Shown: positions 35,698-47,831 of the stretch, piece after piece
Position numbering within the stretch: the first letter of the stretch is position 1
Layout: every line of letters begins with the position of its first letter
NCBI GenBank assembly: GCA_026724425.1
Contig: JAIUCV010000007.1
Span: 21,977,286 to 22,041,285 of the forward strand
Direction: 5' to 3'
Source: Erythrophleum ivorense
Taxonomy: Eukaryota; Streptophyta; Magnoliopsida; Fabales; Fabaceae
Length of the DNA: 64,000 nucleotides
Position numbers and translations under genes: made by a program
The notes under the pieces: generated by a model
Database searches by the model: none
Told to the model about the DNA's origin: nothing
The model's input: only the letters and a program-made list of their open reading frames with translations

Positions 35698-37089
35698 ATA
35701 TAAAAGTAAGTCCTCAAAAATGAGCTAGATAATGTACCAAAAAATTTGAGTAGAGTCCTAGGCTCCTAAAAATGATAATTCCAAGCTCAGATAAAAAAAA
35801 AACAGAGTTAGGACAATAAAACAAATTGTGGCGAAAACTGAGGAAACGTAATAACATTTTTATAAATAAGTGTAACTTTTGGAATAACACACAGGAGGGC
35901 TTTTTAAATGGAAAATTTGAGTTGCTCAGGGTTCTCAGAGGCCCTGAAGACCATGGCAAGCCCCGGGATTGGTAAAGCCCCTTCAGTGTATGTTTTCTAA
36001 TGGCAGTGAGCCTGAATTTTGATAGATTTATTTGTGATGGTTTTAGCTCCAATTTGAGTGATTACAAAGGCATTTTATTAAATTGGGAACCTGAATTTTA
36101 TAATGGAAAATACAATTATAAAAAAAGAGATAAAACGAAGCCAAAATGAAATTGCTATTACAGAAGGATGAAATGAAAAATTTTGGAGAAGTTTGCTTCT
36201 TAAAGCTTCCACACACTTCAAGACTTTTCTCCTTTCTTCTTTAGGCTGATTTTATTTTGCCTAAAAATAGAAAAAGAAGCTCTCCCTTGTGGCCCAAAAG
36301 AAGAGGAAAGAAAGGAAGGAAGAAACTAAGGAAAAGGAAAGGAATTTCATGAAATTTTATGCTTCTCCTTCTTCCAATCTTGCTTCTTTCCTTCCATGCT
36401 TTCTTTCTATAGTTTTCTTGAGATGATTGGTTCTATTTTTGGTCCAAAACTTAGAGGGTAGTTAAAAAATTTTGAGAAGAGGCAAACCAAGAAGAAGAAG
36501 CCTTGAAAGCACGCTTGAAACCAGGGTAATTGCTTGTTGTTGTTGCTTCTTCTCCTTGCTCCATGGATGTGTGTATTTCGGCCAAGAACAGAACCAAAGG
36601 AGGGAGGATTTTTTGTCCAAAAACAAGAAAGGAACTAGGGTTTTAGATCATGAGGAAAAGGAATATGGCAAAAAATTGCAAGAAAAACCAAAGGAAACTA
36701 AGATAGGAAAGTGTTGGCTTCTTTAGGGTTTTGTGAAATCTGAATTTGTATGTGTTTACTTAGCCATCTAAGTGTTCCCTTGAGCTCTTAAGACCTCTAG
36801 AAACCTTCCTAAGTGGCTCTCTCATTAAGGAAAAATCATGAATCCCATTCTTGTCCATAGGTTCAGGCAAGCTAGGTTCATTGGGTTAGAGAGTGTTTTA
36901 ATTTCTTCTAGCCTTAGTTTGAGACATTATATGATGTTAAAAGATGGGAGAAACCATTGAAAAATATTTAGGAGCCATGGATTGAAAGATAGGACAATGG
37001 TGTTCACAATGGTGCTTTATGAAGCAACTTGATTCTAAACTTGTGTAAATGATTGTGTAAGGGTTCTAAGGACATTGAATGAGGCCAAG
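35698..37089 (+). mobile_element. Family A copy A7, 5' part (terminal ~47 bp missing)
   Basis: The sequence enters family A about 47 bases inside the consensus start (AAGTAAGTCC, then TTTGAGTAGAGTCCTAGGCTCC) without a TGTAA terminus. It then follows the family to 37089, where A5 inserted. GAGGGCTTTTTAAATGG (35896) and GCCCCGGGATTGGTAAAGCCCC (35958) are well-kept landmarks. The 84-codon open frame at 36472-36726 is repeat sequence. Confidence 0.65.
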
Positions 37090-40000
37090 TGTAATGTCCA
37101 ATTTTCGTTAAACGACAAAAACAGACACATTTTCAAAGCAAGCCCCTTGAAATGAATTAGTTAAGGTCCTAAAAAATTTGAGTAACATTCTAGCCTCCTA
37201 AAAATAAGAATTTTAGCCTCAGATGGAAGGAAAAATAGAGCTAGAATAAAAAAATAAATTTTGACGGAAACCTTACAAAATGTAATGGCACTTTTATAAT
37301 TTCAGAAATTTTTTGGAATTCATACAGGAGGGCTTTTTAAACCAAACTTTTGAGTTCTCTGAGGTTCTTAGAGGCCTTGAAAACTATAGGAAGCCTCGGG
37401 ACAATTAAATCCCCTCCCGTGAACGTTTTTCAACGTCGGTGTGCCCAAACTTTAATAGGTCTATTTGGAAAGGTTTTAGCTTTGATTTGAGTGATTCCAA
37501 AGCCATTTTTCTTAATTGGGAAACTAAATGTTATAATAAAAAAGACAGTTCTAAAAAAGGAGCTAAAACGAAGGAGAAACGAAAATACAAAGTATGAAGA
37601 AAAAAATTAGAATTTTTGAAAAAGTCACTTTTCTCTACCTATATATAGGTGGCACCTCACACTTGCCCTCATTTCACTTCAGAAAATTAAACCCCAAACC
37701 AGAAGCAAAACCCTAAGGGAGAGGCACCCAAGAGAGGAAAAAGAAGGAGGAAGAAATCTAAGCTTAAGGTATGCTTTCATGGTATTTTTCCTTGCTTTTC
37801 TTCATCTCCACCACCTCTCCTTCATTCTCCTTTCTTTCCTTAGATTAAAATGATGTTTATAAATCTGATTCAAGGGAGATACTCAAGGGAAAGTTCGGAT
37901 TTGAAGAGAGGAGCTTGGAGAAATCAAGATTTAAGCCAAACTAACTAAGGAAACAAGGTAAAAATGCATCCTATGGTTGATATCTTCCATGACCCTTCTT
38001 CTCCATTTCGACCCACATGTGTTCTGCCCTAAGGAGTCATATTTTTAACCAAACCAAGGATGATTCTTAGGTATTTGATGGAGAGGAATAAGAATATGCA
38101 AATAAAATCAAGAAATAGGCATTAGGATTCAAGATGCAAAATCTAAAGTTTTAGTACACCTTCCAAATTCTGAATTTATATGGTAGTTCCTAGAGCTAAG
38201 TAAGAGTTTAAATAAGTTCTTGAGGCACCTAAGATGATTCCCACAAGCTTCTTCCTTCAAGAAAATCAAGAGAACTCCAAGAAGCCCAAAGGGAGCCTAT
38301 GTCTCAGCCTAGGCTTGTTTGTGTAGGTGGGAGGAGTTTTGAATTTTTCTAAGGACATTCTTGAGTCATATTTGATGAATGAAAATGAAAGGAGGCCTTG
38401 GAAAAAGTTTAAAACTCATAGAAATTGATTTGGTGCCTTAGGTTCCATAATATGACCTAAAGAAGCAACATGGTGCTAGGCCTTGTGTCTTAATGATGTG
38501 ATGACTCCAAGAGACTTAAAAGGAGTCAAGAATCATATTTGAAAGGATAGAATGAGGCCTAGAAGTCATTTGAGGGGTGTTGCTTTATTAGGTATCTTTA
38601 TAGACCATAATGAGAGTTATAGAGCAATCTAGGGTTTAAGCAAATTATGTAGCCTTAGAATATGTTTCATGAACCAAATTAGCTCCCATAAATTGTATCT
38701 AGGCCAAGAGAAACCATCTCCATCAAATTGTGGGTGTGTGGCCGAAAGAGGAGGCTTGGAAACTAAGGAAAAAGTGTGTGTTTGCATACGAGGTAGCTCT
38801 CTCCACCTTCTCTCATGCATGGATGTGTGTTTAGCTTATTTTAGAATGTGTGTATGTGTATTTTCAAGCTATAAAAAGTATGCTAGCATACCTTTACATG
38901 TCATGATCCTTGATGCCATATTATGTTTTAAATGAATCCATAATGTTTGTATGAGTTTGCTTGAGTGTAAAAAGGCCAAGAACTCTTCCCTTTGATGAGG
39001 ATGAGCCAAGAACCCTTGAGCTTGGTTGAGACAAAGTAAAGAGTCTCCCAAAAGCAAGGTGGGCTCCCAAGAGTATGGTTGAGTCTAAAGTATTCAAAGA
39101 TGGGTGAGGCAAGTCCAAAATCCATGACGAGAAGTGTGAGGCCAATCCAAACACTTAGGGAACTCTTAAATGTCTTGTATGATTGATTCACATGCTAAGG
39201 TTGCTTTTAAAATGTCCATGACTTCCATTTTTCCATACATGCATTTAAAATGCTTATTTTGTACATATTATGTATGATTGAATGGGAGATGAGCTATTGG
39301 GATTCTTTAAATCTCATCCCTTCCTCTCCAATGATCTAACATGCTAGGTGGACTAAGCAATTACGGTGAAGGGAGCCAACAACGATGAGGAAGAGAGATT
39401 GACACCCTTGTGTCTTGTTTTGTTTATTTTAGAACCATAATGATGGTTCATCATGTATATGAGGTTGTATATGTACTATGAATGTTGATACATGTGTAAA
39501 TACACTATTATATGATGTTTAGATGTATGATTATGATATATGACCACTAGCCCATGTTTTGAGTATGTAAGGCTATAGAATGAGAATTTAAAGTTTGATG
39601 AATATGTATATAAGTGAGGGTTGAATGGCCAAAATGAGATGTATGAGGTTTGGGACCATTTGGGCAGCTCACACAAGTCTTAAATATGCTTTTAGACTTG
39701 CCCAAAAGGTGCCAACACCAAGGGAAGACCATTTGGTAAGTTTGGTACTTCATATGGAGCCAAATTTGGCTATTATGGAACCCTACGTCACTTTTTGGCC
39801 AAATGAGTTAGTCTTGATCTGAAATTTTACATGCAATTAGGTATCATTAAGAGATTTTTGGAAAGCTAAAGATAATAATTTTTGGAGGTCTACAGAATAT
39901 TTGATAATTTTTTGAAATTGGAAAATTTTATAGATTTGGTCTACTGCACTATTCATTTGGTCTAAAATTGTTTTTTGTCATCTAAGAATCAAATGATGTC

Positions 40001-40778
40001 CAATTGCCATGAAATTTTATATAAAGAAACTAGGCAATAACAGTGACTTGTTCCAACTAGAAGCACCTCATTTGGAGGTCTAGAGAAGAACATGTGAATT
40101 TTTGAAATTTCTGCACAGTATCAATAAATTTGTCTGACCAGAAGTACTGTTCCATCAAATTTTGAGGTCTGGGCTTAATGAACTGATCTGGAGATATTTT
40201 TCCCCTCTAGTTGATATCCACATATTTCCAGATTGGTATCATTTGCATGGATTGAATTTTTGTAAAATTAATTGGACATTTGTGAAGTTCATATTAGTAA
40301 ACTGTGACAGCATCAGGAACCAGTCCAACCTCCAGACTATTTCACATGTCAAACACTCTGTGTGTGGGATGTTATGACTTGTACATATTTTTAACATGAA
40401 GTAGACATCCTAAGATTTCCATAATGACCAATATTGCATGATTTTAAGTTTTCTAGATTTAGTTATGATTTTCCAAAATTTGCCTAGAAATAAGACTGAT
40501 TCTGGCTGAGAATGAACACTCACTTTCCATATCTCTTTTCGGTTTCTATTAATTTTAGTCATGTTTTTGTGATACAAATGAGTTGTAATAATGTAATTAA
40601 ATATGAGGGGGCATAGTATGAGCTCACCCAGTCCATGTGACACCGAATGAATTTTTAGATATAATGAAATATAAATAAAAGTCCAAATCTTTATGCTTCC
40701 TCTATGGGAATTATATATATGTTTCATGATAATTATACTATTCAAAGGCATAAGATGAGCTAGAATTATGGTATTACA
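37090..40778 (+). mobile_element. Solo LTR family A, copy A5, TSD CCAAG/CTAAG
   Basis: This is an uninterrupted 3689-bp plus-strand copy and a useful reference for the family. Start TGTAATGTCC, end GGTATTACA, flanked by CCAAG (37085-37089) and CTAAG (40779-40783). Order of landmarks: GGAGGGCTTTTTAAACC (about 37325), GAAGCCTCGGGACAATTAAA (37390), TTCTAAAAAAGGAGCTAAAA (37547), CTCATGCATGG box (38790-38822), minisatellite (38960-39155), hairpin region with a weakened stem (GGGATTC/AAATCTC, about 39298) and AAAGGTGCCAA (39706). No coding region, primer site or polypurine tract. Confidence 0.88.
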
Positions 40779-40783
40779 CTAAG

Positions 40784-40914
40784 AGGCCTAGAAATGGAAA
40801 GAAATGGGAGCACAGAACTTGAATTGTGAAGGTTGATTCAATAGGCCATTTATAAAACCATTATGCCACTTATAGAACAAAGGGTATATTTAGGAGTGAG
40901 GTTAGTATCTTGGC
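40784..40914 (+). mobile_element. Family A copy A7, middle scrap
   Basis: A short continuation of A7 between A5 and a reversed family B fragment. Host order GAATGAGGCCAAG / AGGCCTAGAAATGG is restored when A5 and one TSD copy are removed. The right limit is approximate. Confidence 0.5.
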
Positions 40915-41570
40915 TTGCTATTCAAGGAAAACAAAGAAAAAGAAGTAAAGATACATGAGTTCTACCCTTCTTCAAGAGTGATTTTCCACTTTCCCTTTTC
41001 TGAACCAAGCCTAAAACCTAACTAATTCAACAACCAAAACCATAGAAAGAGAAGGCAAAGAGAGAAGAACAAGATTCTAAGAAGAAAAGCTAAGGAAATT
41101 TCAAGCTTGCTTGCCTTTTCCTTATTCTTCCTTCCTTCTCTTGGTCTCTCTCTCTCTCCATAGCCGTTTTCTCTCTTTTAGTCGAAGCTTAGGTCGGTTA
41201 AAAGAGAAAGGATGAATTTGGATGGTTTAAGAAGTCAAATTCTCTTTTTTCATGCTTTTCTGGACTAACCCTCACTATAGCAAAGCATAACCCTTGCTAC
41301 GGCGAGCACGTATCAGTCCTAAACCACTATTTTTGCTACGGCACTCTACGGCGAGCAGTTCTCTAGTTTTTGTATGGGATGCTCGCATTCGCTATAGCTA
41401 GAAGTATTTTCGCTATAGCAAAAAGACACTCTCACTATAGCTAGACCCTTTCTCGCTATAGCGAACAAGTACATTCGCTATAACTAGGCCATTTCTTACT
41501 ATAGCTAGTAGACTTAGAAAATTTTAGGACTTTGAAAATTTTTAGCTTCTTTTTTTTTGTGGTTATTACA
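40915..41570 (-). mobile_element. Truncated family B LTR fragment, reversed
   Basis: Read on the minus strand from 41570, this starts TGTAATAACC, then GCTAAAAATTTTC, the palindrome array (41268-41510), and the region matching about 12600-12920 of B1, where it stops. Only the first ~650 bases of the LTR are left. No matching duplication of the right flank (CTTCA) was found on the left, so a deletion or a partial transfer is likely. The array here reads as reversed CGCTATAGC and CTACGGCGAGC words. Confidence 0.7.
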
Positions 41571-43556
41571 CTTCAAGTGCATAATTGTGTGTTAATTATG
41601 ATGTTTAGGCCAAGAGAACATCCAACCACCTAGGTGTACTTGTGAGGCTGAAAAAAAGAAAGAACAAACTAAGTAAAGCTTGCATCAAGTTAAAGGTAGC
41701 TCTATACCTCATTCTCTTTGCATTCTTGTGCATGTGTATGTCTTTGTGTGCATGCGTATGTTTATGTGACTTGAGAACATGCCACTTGATGTCTTAAGAT
41801 TGTATTAGTACTAATGTATTTTCTTGAATGACTTTGATTGTGGAAATGGCTCATAAGGGTGAGGTGAAGCCAAAAGTCTTATGGCATGGGTAAGACAAGG
41901 CCAAAAGTCTCTTAAATGGGTGAGGCCAAGTCAAAAGTCCCTAAGCTAAGGGTGAGGCAAAACCAAAAGTTCCTAGAGCATATTCTTGAATTGTGAATGA
42001 ATTGGTGCCATGAAAGTATATATTTATGCATGCTCATGTTGAGACATATTCTAAAAGTGTGCCTTTGATGTATGTATGCCTTGATTGTATGTGTAAATAG
42101 GTGTGTGAGCTATTGAGATTCTAGGAATCTTACTCTCCTTCCCTCCATTATTTTGAAATGCCTAGGTGATGTTCAAGAAGCAAGGAATGCAAGCCAAAGG
42201 TCTTGAGAAGCTACACTTTGACAATTATGTAGTTTTTCTTGTACCTAGATACCAAAGTGTATATGATATTTTTGAGTTGTAAACCATTGAACAAATGTAA
42301 TATTATGTATGAATGATGTATGAACATTGTATGGTACCAAGACAATAGAAATGTGAAATTTGGACATCTGTATGCATACTTGGATACAAGCATTCTTGAG
42401 TGTAGGATAGCCAAAATAAGGTGCATAAGGTTTGGGACTACTTGGGTAGTTCCTAGAAGTCATATTCATGCTTTTAAACTTGCCCAAGAAGTGCCAAATC
42501 TAAAAGAAAGCACAGTTGGACCAAAGTGATGCTTTATGAGAGGCAAAATTGACCATATTGTGAGGCTATATCGCTTTCTGTCCAAATGAGCTTTTCTTGA
42601 TCTAAAATTTGGCATGCACTTAGGGCTTGTTGAGAGCTTTTTGAAAGCTAAAGTGGGTATTATTTGGAGTTCTATATAATTTTTGGCAAATTTTTGAATT
42701 TGGAAAATTTTTTAGTTTTTGGTTAGTGTGATTATTCATCTGGTCCAAATTTTAACCTGTGTCAATCATTAGGCAAACGATGTCTAATTGCTACAAAATT
42801 TTACAGGATGAAACTAGATCTTACTAGCAACCTATACCAACTAAAATCACCTCATTTGGATGTCTAAAGAGAGAGATATGAATTTTTGAAGTTTTTGTTC
42901 TGTTCTAGGGGCACCTCCAGACCCATGTTATTGTTTGATTGATTTCGGGGTCTGAATGCTCTTAGATTGGTCTGGAACTATTTTTCTCCTTTAGTTAACA
43001 TATGTAGCTTCCAAATTCCTACATATTGTATGGATTATATTTTTGTGGAATTAATTATGAATTTATATTAATAAGCTATATCAAATTTCTAGAGAGCTCA
43101 ACCTCCCCATCTTTTCTATTGTCAAATGTGGTCTAGATGACATTTTCATGGCTGGGGCTTATTTTTATTGTAAATTTGACATCTAGAGATTTCCAAAAAG
43201 CTTTGGTTTATATGGTTTTGATTTTTTTTACATTTAATTATGATTTTTCAAAGTTTCCCCTAAAATCTGCCATGTGCTGTCCGTGAGCATTAAGTGAAAA
43301 TTTCGGGGTTCTTGACTTGAAAACCATGGATTGCTTGATAATTTGAGTTGTTTATAATTTTTTCCAATGATAAATGACTAGAGAGTGTTGTTAGATAATC
43401 CATGGGGCCCATGTAATGCGAATTAAAAAATTTTACCCCAACATAACACGATAAAGTGCATGAAAATATGACTTTTTCTTAATAATTCCCTATGAACATA
43501 CACTTAATTATCTTGAATGAAAGGATATAATGAGAGTAAATATAAGGTATGATAAT
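41571..43556 (+). mobile_element. Family A copy A7, 3' part
   Basis: This resumes the plus-strand family A order: TTTAGGCCAAGAGAACATCC (41607), a diverged box AGGTAGCTCTATACC (41697), a particularly clear minisatellite (41855-41975), the hairpin GAGATTC-TAG-GAATCTT (about 42115) and AAGAAGTGCCAA (42485). The end, about 43540, reads AAGGTATGATAAT and has lost the usual GTTACA. A7 seems to be among the older copies. Confidence 0.6.
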
Positions 43557-43943
43557 ATGTATGTTTGAAAAGGTAAAAAAGCTATTGGAATTTTTTAAAT
43601 CTCACTTTTTTCCCCACATATTTACTTTTGCCTAGGCGAAGCCCAAGAACCAAGTGGAAGAGGTAATGTGGTTTGAAGTGAAGAGTTTGACACTAGAATA
43701 GGATTTTTAGTACTCGAATGACAAGAGTAATGTACAAGAGTTGTATGTATTATGTTAATGGTTGAACATATGTAAAATCATGTATTATGATGAATGAAAG
43801 GATTTTAGAACCAATTGTGTATGTATGTATGTATATTTTTGACATCCATATACTTAGTTGGGCTTGTGTAATCTTGCATGTGAGAGCTAGTGAGGAAGTG
43901 GTTTTGAGTTGCATGAGTAACTAGACTTCTTAGACAAGTCCTG
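43557..43943 (+). mobile_element. Family A copy A6, continuation
   Basis: From about 43557 the sequence repeats family positions just before the hairpin (GGTAAAAAAGCTATTGG, AATCTCAC), which A7 has already passed. It therefore belongs to a different copy, most simply A6. It is cut at 43943 by B2, with TCCTG forming the left target-site duplication (43939-43943). Confidence 0.55.
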
Positions 43944-46924
43944 TGTAACAGCCAAGAAAATAAAAAAAGAGAAAAGAAAAGAAATGAGAAAAGAAAAGGA
44001 AAAGAGAAAGTTGAAAAATTTTCGAAGAGTTGAGAATTTTCTAAGTCTTCTCACTATAGCAAGGAATAGCCTCGCCATAGCGAAAATGTCTCATCGCAAT
44101 AGCGAATATGTTCCTAGCTATAGCGAGTGCGGGCATTCCATATAAAAACCAGGGAGTTGCTCGCCGTAGCGACGCCATAGTGAAGGCAGAGGTCTGGAAC
44201 AGACACGATCTCGCCATAGTGATGCCATAGCGAAGGTCTGGAATAGACACGATCTCGTCATAGCAGCGCCATAGTGAAGGCAGAGGTCTGGAACAGACAC
44301 GAGCTCGCCGTAGCGAGGGCGATGGCTCGCTATAGCGAGAGCGGTCCAGAAAAGCGAGAAAAAGAGAATTTGACTTTTTAAAAGCTTCCAAATCTCTTAT
44401 TTCTTCTTCTAACCGACTCAAGCTCGCCATAGGAGAGAGAAAAGGGCGGAGGAGAGAGAAAGAAGCTGAGGAGAAGAAGAAAGGACAAGAAAGGTAAGGA
44501 TTCTCATGGCTTCCTCTTAGTATGTTGTTGCCCTTCTCCCCTTCCCCTCTCTTTCTACAGTTTAGATAGCAAAAATGGTTAGGTCTTGAGTCTGGTTCAG
44601 AGGAGAGAGAGTAGGAAACCATTCTAGAGAGAGATTAGAAGTATGTAGTCTTCTCTTTTTTGCTTTCCTTTCTTAAGAGCTTAAGAGTTGAGAAAAGAGA
44701 GAGGATAGTTAATGGACTTTAGTGACAGAAAAAGACCTAGATTGAGAAGCTCAGTAGAGCTGATTAGAAGAGATCCCTAGCTTGAGAATCAAGTATTAAG
44801 GTATTAATTCTATGCTTTTGTGTGGTTAGGCTCAAGAGAAGTCCCCCATCTAGAAGTGGTATTGAAATCCACAAGGGAGGAGACAAGTGAAAGAAGAAGT
44901 AGTGAATAGCTAATAAGATAGTTCTCTCCACTTTCTCTCATGCATAATTGTGTGTTTACATTGTCTTGCTTGTGTGTATGAATGATATGAGCTATGAGAA
45001 GTGTGTTAGCATGATGATATGATATGAATTAAAATGATGATCTATGTGATTTGTTTTGGTTTGCTTGAGGAAATGGAAAAGCCAATAACCCTATAGCCAA
45101 GGTGAGGATGAGCCAAACCCCTAAGTTGGTTGAGACAAGAGTAAAAGGTCTCCCAAAAGTGAGGTTGACTCCCAAAGAGTAAGGGTTGAGTATAAGGACC
45201 TCTAAAGAATGGGTAAGGCAAATCCAAAAGTCACAAGGGAGTGGGTGAGGCTAATCCAAGTACTTAGCAAGCTTCTAAATGTTATGTATGGCCTACTCAC
45301 ATGTTGAGAATGTTTTCCTTTATGCATGGCCAATTCATATGTTTTAAATGCTTTCATCATGGTTTTATATGCTAATATGCTATACATGCATAATGAGACT
45401 TGTTGCATGCGATATATGTATGATTGAATGAGAGTTGAACTACTGAGATTCTCCGAATCTCACCCTCCCTCTCCACCATCCAAACATGCCAGGTGAACCA
45501 AGTGAGGTCAAAGATGGGAACCACCACCAAGCATGAGGCTAGGGAAGCTAAGGAGGAATTGTAAAAAGGGACTTTTTGTAATATGTTGTATATGAGAGTT
45601 GTAAATGTAAATTGATAATGTACATGATGTAGTCCCTAAGAGTATTTGTAAGATAATGTATGTATGAATGATGAATGTATGAGAATGAGGCCTATTGTGA
45701 ATGAAGAGGCATGTTTTGATATGAAATGCTTAATGTTAGCATAGGCTACATAGGTGCATGAGTGGGCATGGGGTAGTGAGTTTATCCAATCTAAGTTACT
45801 AGACACTTGAGCCATGATTGATGTCCCCTAGAGATGCTTTCTCATGTGCTCAAAGAGTCATAGAAGTAGAAGAACCAAGATTGGACCCCATGAACCCCAC
45901 TTTTGGCTAAGAAAAGGCCTCTTGCACATGATGTCATAGATTAGCCATATGACCTCTTCTTGTTATGAAATTTGACATGTAACTAGATGATGTTTAGAGC
46001 TTTCTGGGAAGCTAGATTTCATGTCATTTAGAGGTCTATAGCATTTTCTATGATTTTTCAAAGTTGACATCAGAAATTCGGATTTTGGGAAATCACTGTT
46101 CATTTGGTCAGTTTGAGAATTGTGTCATCCGAGGGGCAAACGTAGTCCAATGGCTACGAAATTTTATACACAGAAACTAGATGGTCACAGTGACTTGTAG
46201 GAACTGGAAGCACCTCATTTAGAGGTCTAGATATGAAGTTATGCAATTTCGAAGTTCCTACCCAGAATCAGACACCCAACCAGACCCGAGGTACTGTTTC
46301 ATCTGTTTCTGGGGATTTGGTTTGGTGAACTGATCTGGAGATATTTTTATCCTCTAGCTAACATCCACATATTTTCATAGAGATATAGTTTATGGGCATT
46401 GGATTTTGTGGAATTAGTTAGACATTTTCAAAGTCCATATCAGTAAACTGTGACAGCAAAGGTGCCCCCTCTGACCAGTGAACGATTTCGATGTCAAACG
46501 TCTTGTACATGAGATATTGAGACTTATACTTATTTTTAGCATGAAGTAGATGTCTTAAGATTTCTAGAATGATTAAGATCATGTAGTTACGATTTTTATG
46601 CATTTAGTTATGGATTTTCAAAATTAGCCCAGAAAATGAGCAAAATCTGCCAAGCACGAAAATGCATGTCTCCAATCCCTTTTTGCTTTCCATGAGTTTA
46701 AAGCATATTTTTGGGATTGAACCAAGTCTTAATAATGAAATTAAGCATGAGGAAGCATAGAAAGAGCTCAACCGGTCCATATTACTTCTAAGTGGATCTC
46801 TACCCATACATAATGCCATAGAGAAAGAAGCATAAGGTAGAGTAAATTATCTCCCTTGTGAGTTCCGCATGTGCATATGAGTAAGAGGGCATGTTGGGTA
46901 TAAGCTAGAAAGTAAGGTGTTACA
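43944..46924 (+). mobile_element. Solo LTR family B, copy B2, TSD TCCTG
   Basis: This 2981-bp unit starts TGTAACAGCC and ends GGTGTTACA, flanked by TCCTG on both sides (43939-43943, 46925-46929). It is nearly collinear with B1 over its whole length, including the three GGTCTGGAA(C/T)AGACAC units, the box (about 44924-44945), minisatellite (45060-45260) and perfect hairpin GAGATTC-TCC-GAATCTC (45445-45461). No internal coding region. The 193-codon antisense frame at 44041-44622 overlaps the palindrome array and is explained by its low stop content. Confidence 0.92.
44047..44339. repeat. Palindrome array in LTR B2
   Basis: Same organisation as in B1: scattered CTCGCCATAGCGAA / CTAGCTATAGCGAG words, then about three tandem units of 44-50 bases, ending with the perfect palindrome CTCGCTATAGCGAG at 44326-44339. 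Several CG positions differ from B1 by C-to-T or G-to-A changes, as expected from decay of methylated CG. Confidence 0.85.
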
Positions 46925-46929
46925 TCCTG

Positions 46930-47831
46930 TATGTTGTTTTTAACCTTTCTTGCATGCTTAAGAGGGCATGGTTAGGGTAAGAAAGCATTTGAGCTCATTT
47001 TGATCCCAAATGGTGTTTAAAATTCTCATTTTTGTACCTTATATCCCAAGTTGACCAAATGAATGAATTTAAGTTTGAAATTTGGCATGAATATAGGCTC
47101 ATCTAGAGCTTGTTTTTGAGTTAAGAACCATATTATTTGGAGCTCTAGAAAATTAATTATGAATTTTCAAAATTGAAAAAATTCTACAGATTTGGTTTAT
47201 GCACTGTTCATAGGGTCAGTTTGTATTTTTGTGTCATTCAAGAGACAAATGAAATCCAATGCTTATGAAAGTTTATAGACATAAACTAGAAATGATAATC
47301 TTTTGTAACAATTATGAGCACCCCAATTGGAGTTTGTAGAGGGAGAACCAAATTTTTTAAGTAGATGGTTAGTATCAGGACATAACAAGTACCTCTGGTA
47401 TTGTTCTATTATTTTTCATGACTCAAATGGTGTTTTTGTGCTCTATAATTATTTTTAGTCATTATTTAACATCTAGCACTTTCCAGAAAACTATCATATG
47501 CATGATTTTGATTTTTTTTTAAATTAGTTATTATTTTTCTAAACTTATATCAATAAGCTGCCATTGCAAGCCGAGAATGAAAAATGCAAATCCATGAGAA
47601 ATGGTTCTTGATATGTGTTGGAGGCCTCAAATTGTACTATTTCTGATATGTTTGAGTGTGTCATGGGTGGAAATGATTTGAGGTAAGTTTAAATGACTCT
47701 TGCGGGCAAAATTGAACAACTTTGATATCCATACGCTTGATTTCCATTGCTAAACTATGCAAGCTCCATGCAAATGAGTATGTAATGCTTTGAATATTAT
47801 GGTATGAGGTATATGAACTTATGGTATTACA
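46930..47831 (+). mobile_element. Family A copy A6, 3' end
   Basis: Continues the A6 order after B2 (GGGCATGGTTAGGGTAAG, then GACCAAATGAATGAATT, TTCATAGGGTCAG) and ends GGTATTACA at 47831. Summing 33532-35697, 43557-43943 and this piece gives about 3455 bp, close to other family A copies, which supports the nested reading. Confidence 0.6.

Noticed and set aside
36472..36726. 84-codon open frame
   Set aside because: Part of LTR copy A7; corresponds to non-coding sequence in A5 and A9.
35698..43556. Perfect target duplication for A7
   Set aside because: A7 lacks its first ~47 bases and has a degraded 3' terminus, so no 5-mer pair could be defined; nesting rests on the order of family landmarks only.
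44041..44622. 193-codon antisense open frame (and its 152-codon relative at 12419-12877)
   Set aside because: Both overlap the palindrome array of family B, are antisense to the LTR, encode repeated CSRPLPSLWRRYGE-like units from the tandem DNA repeat, and are broken in B3. They are best explained by repeat composition.
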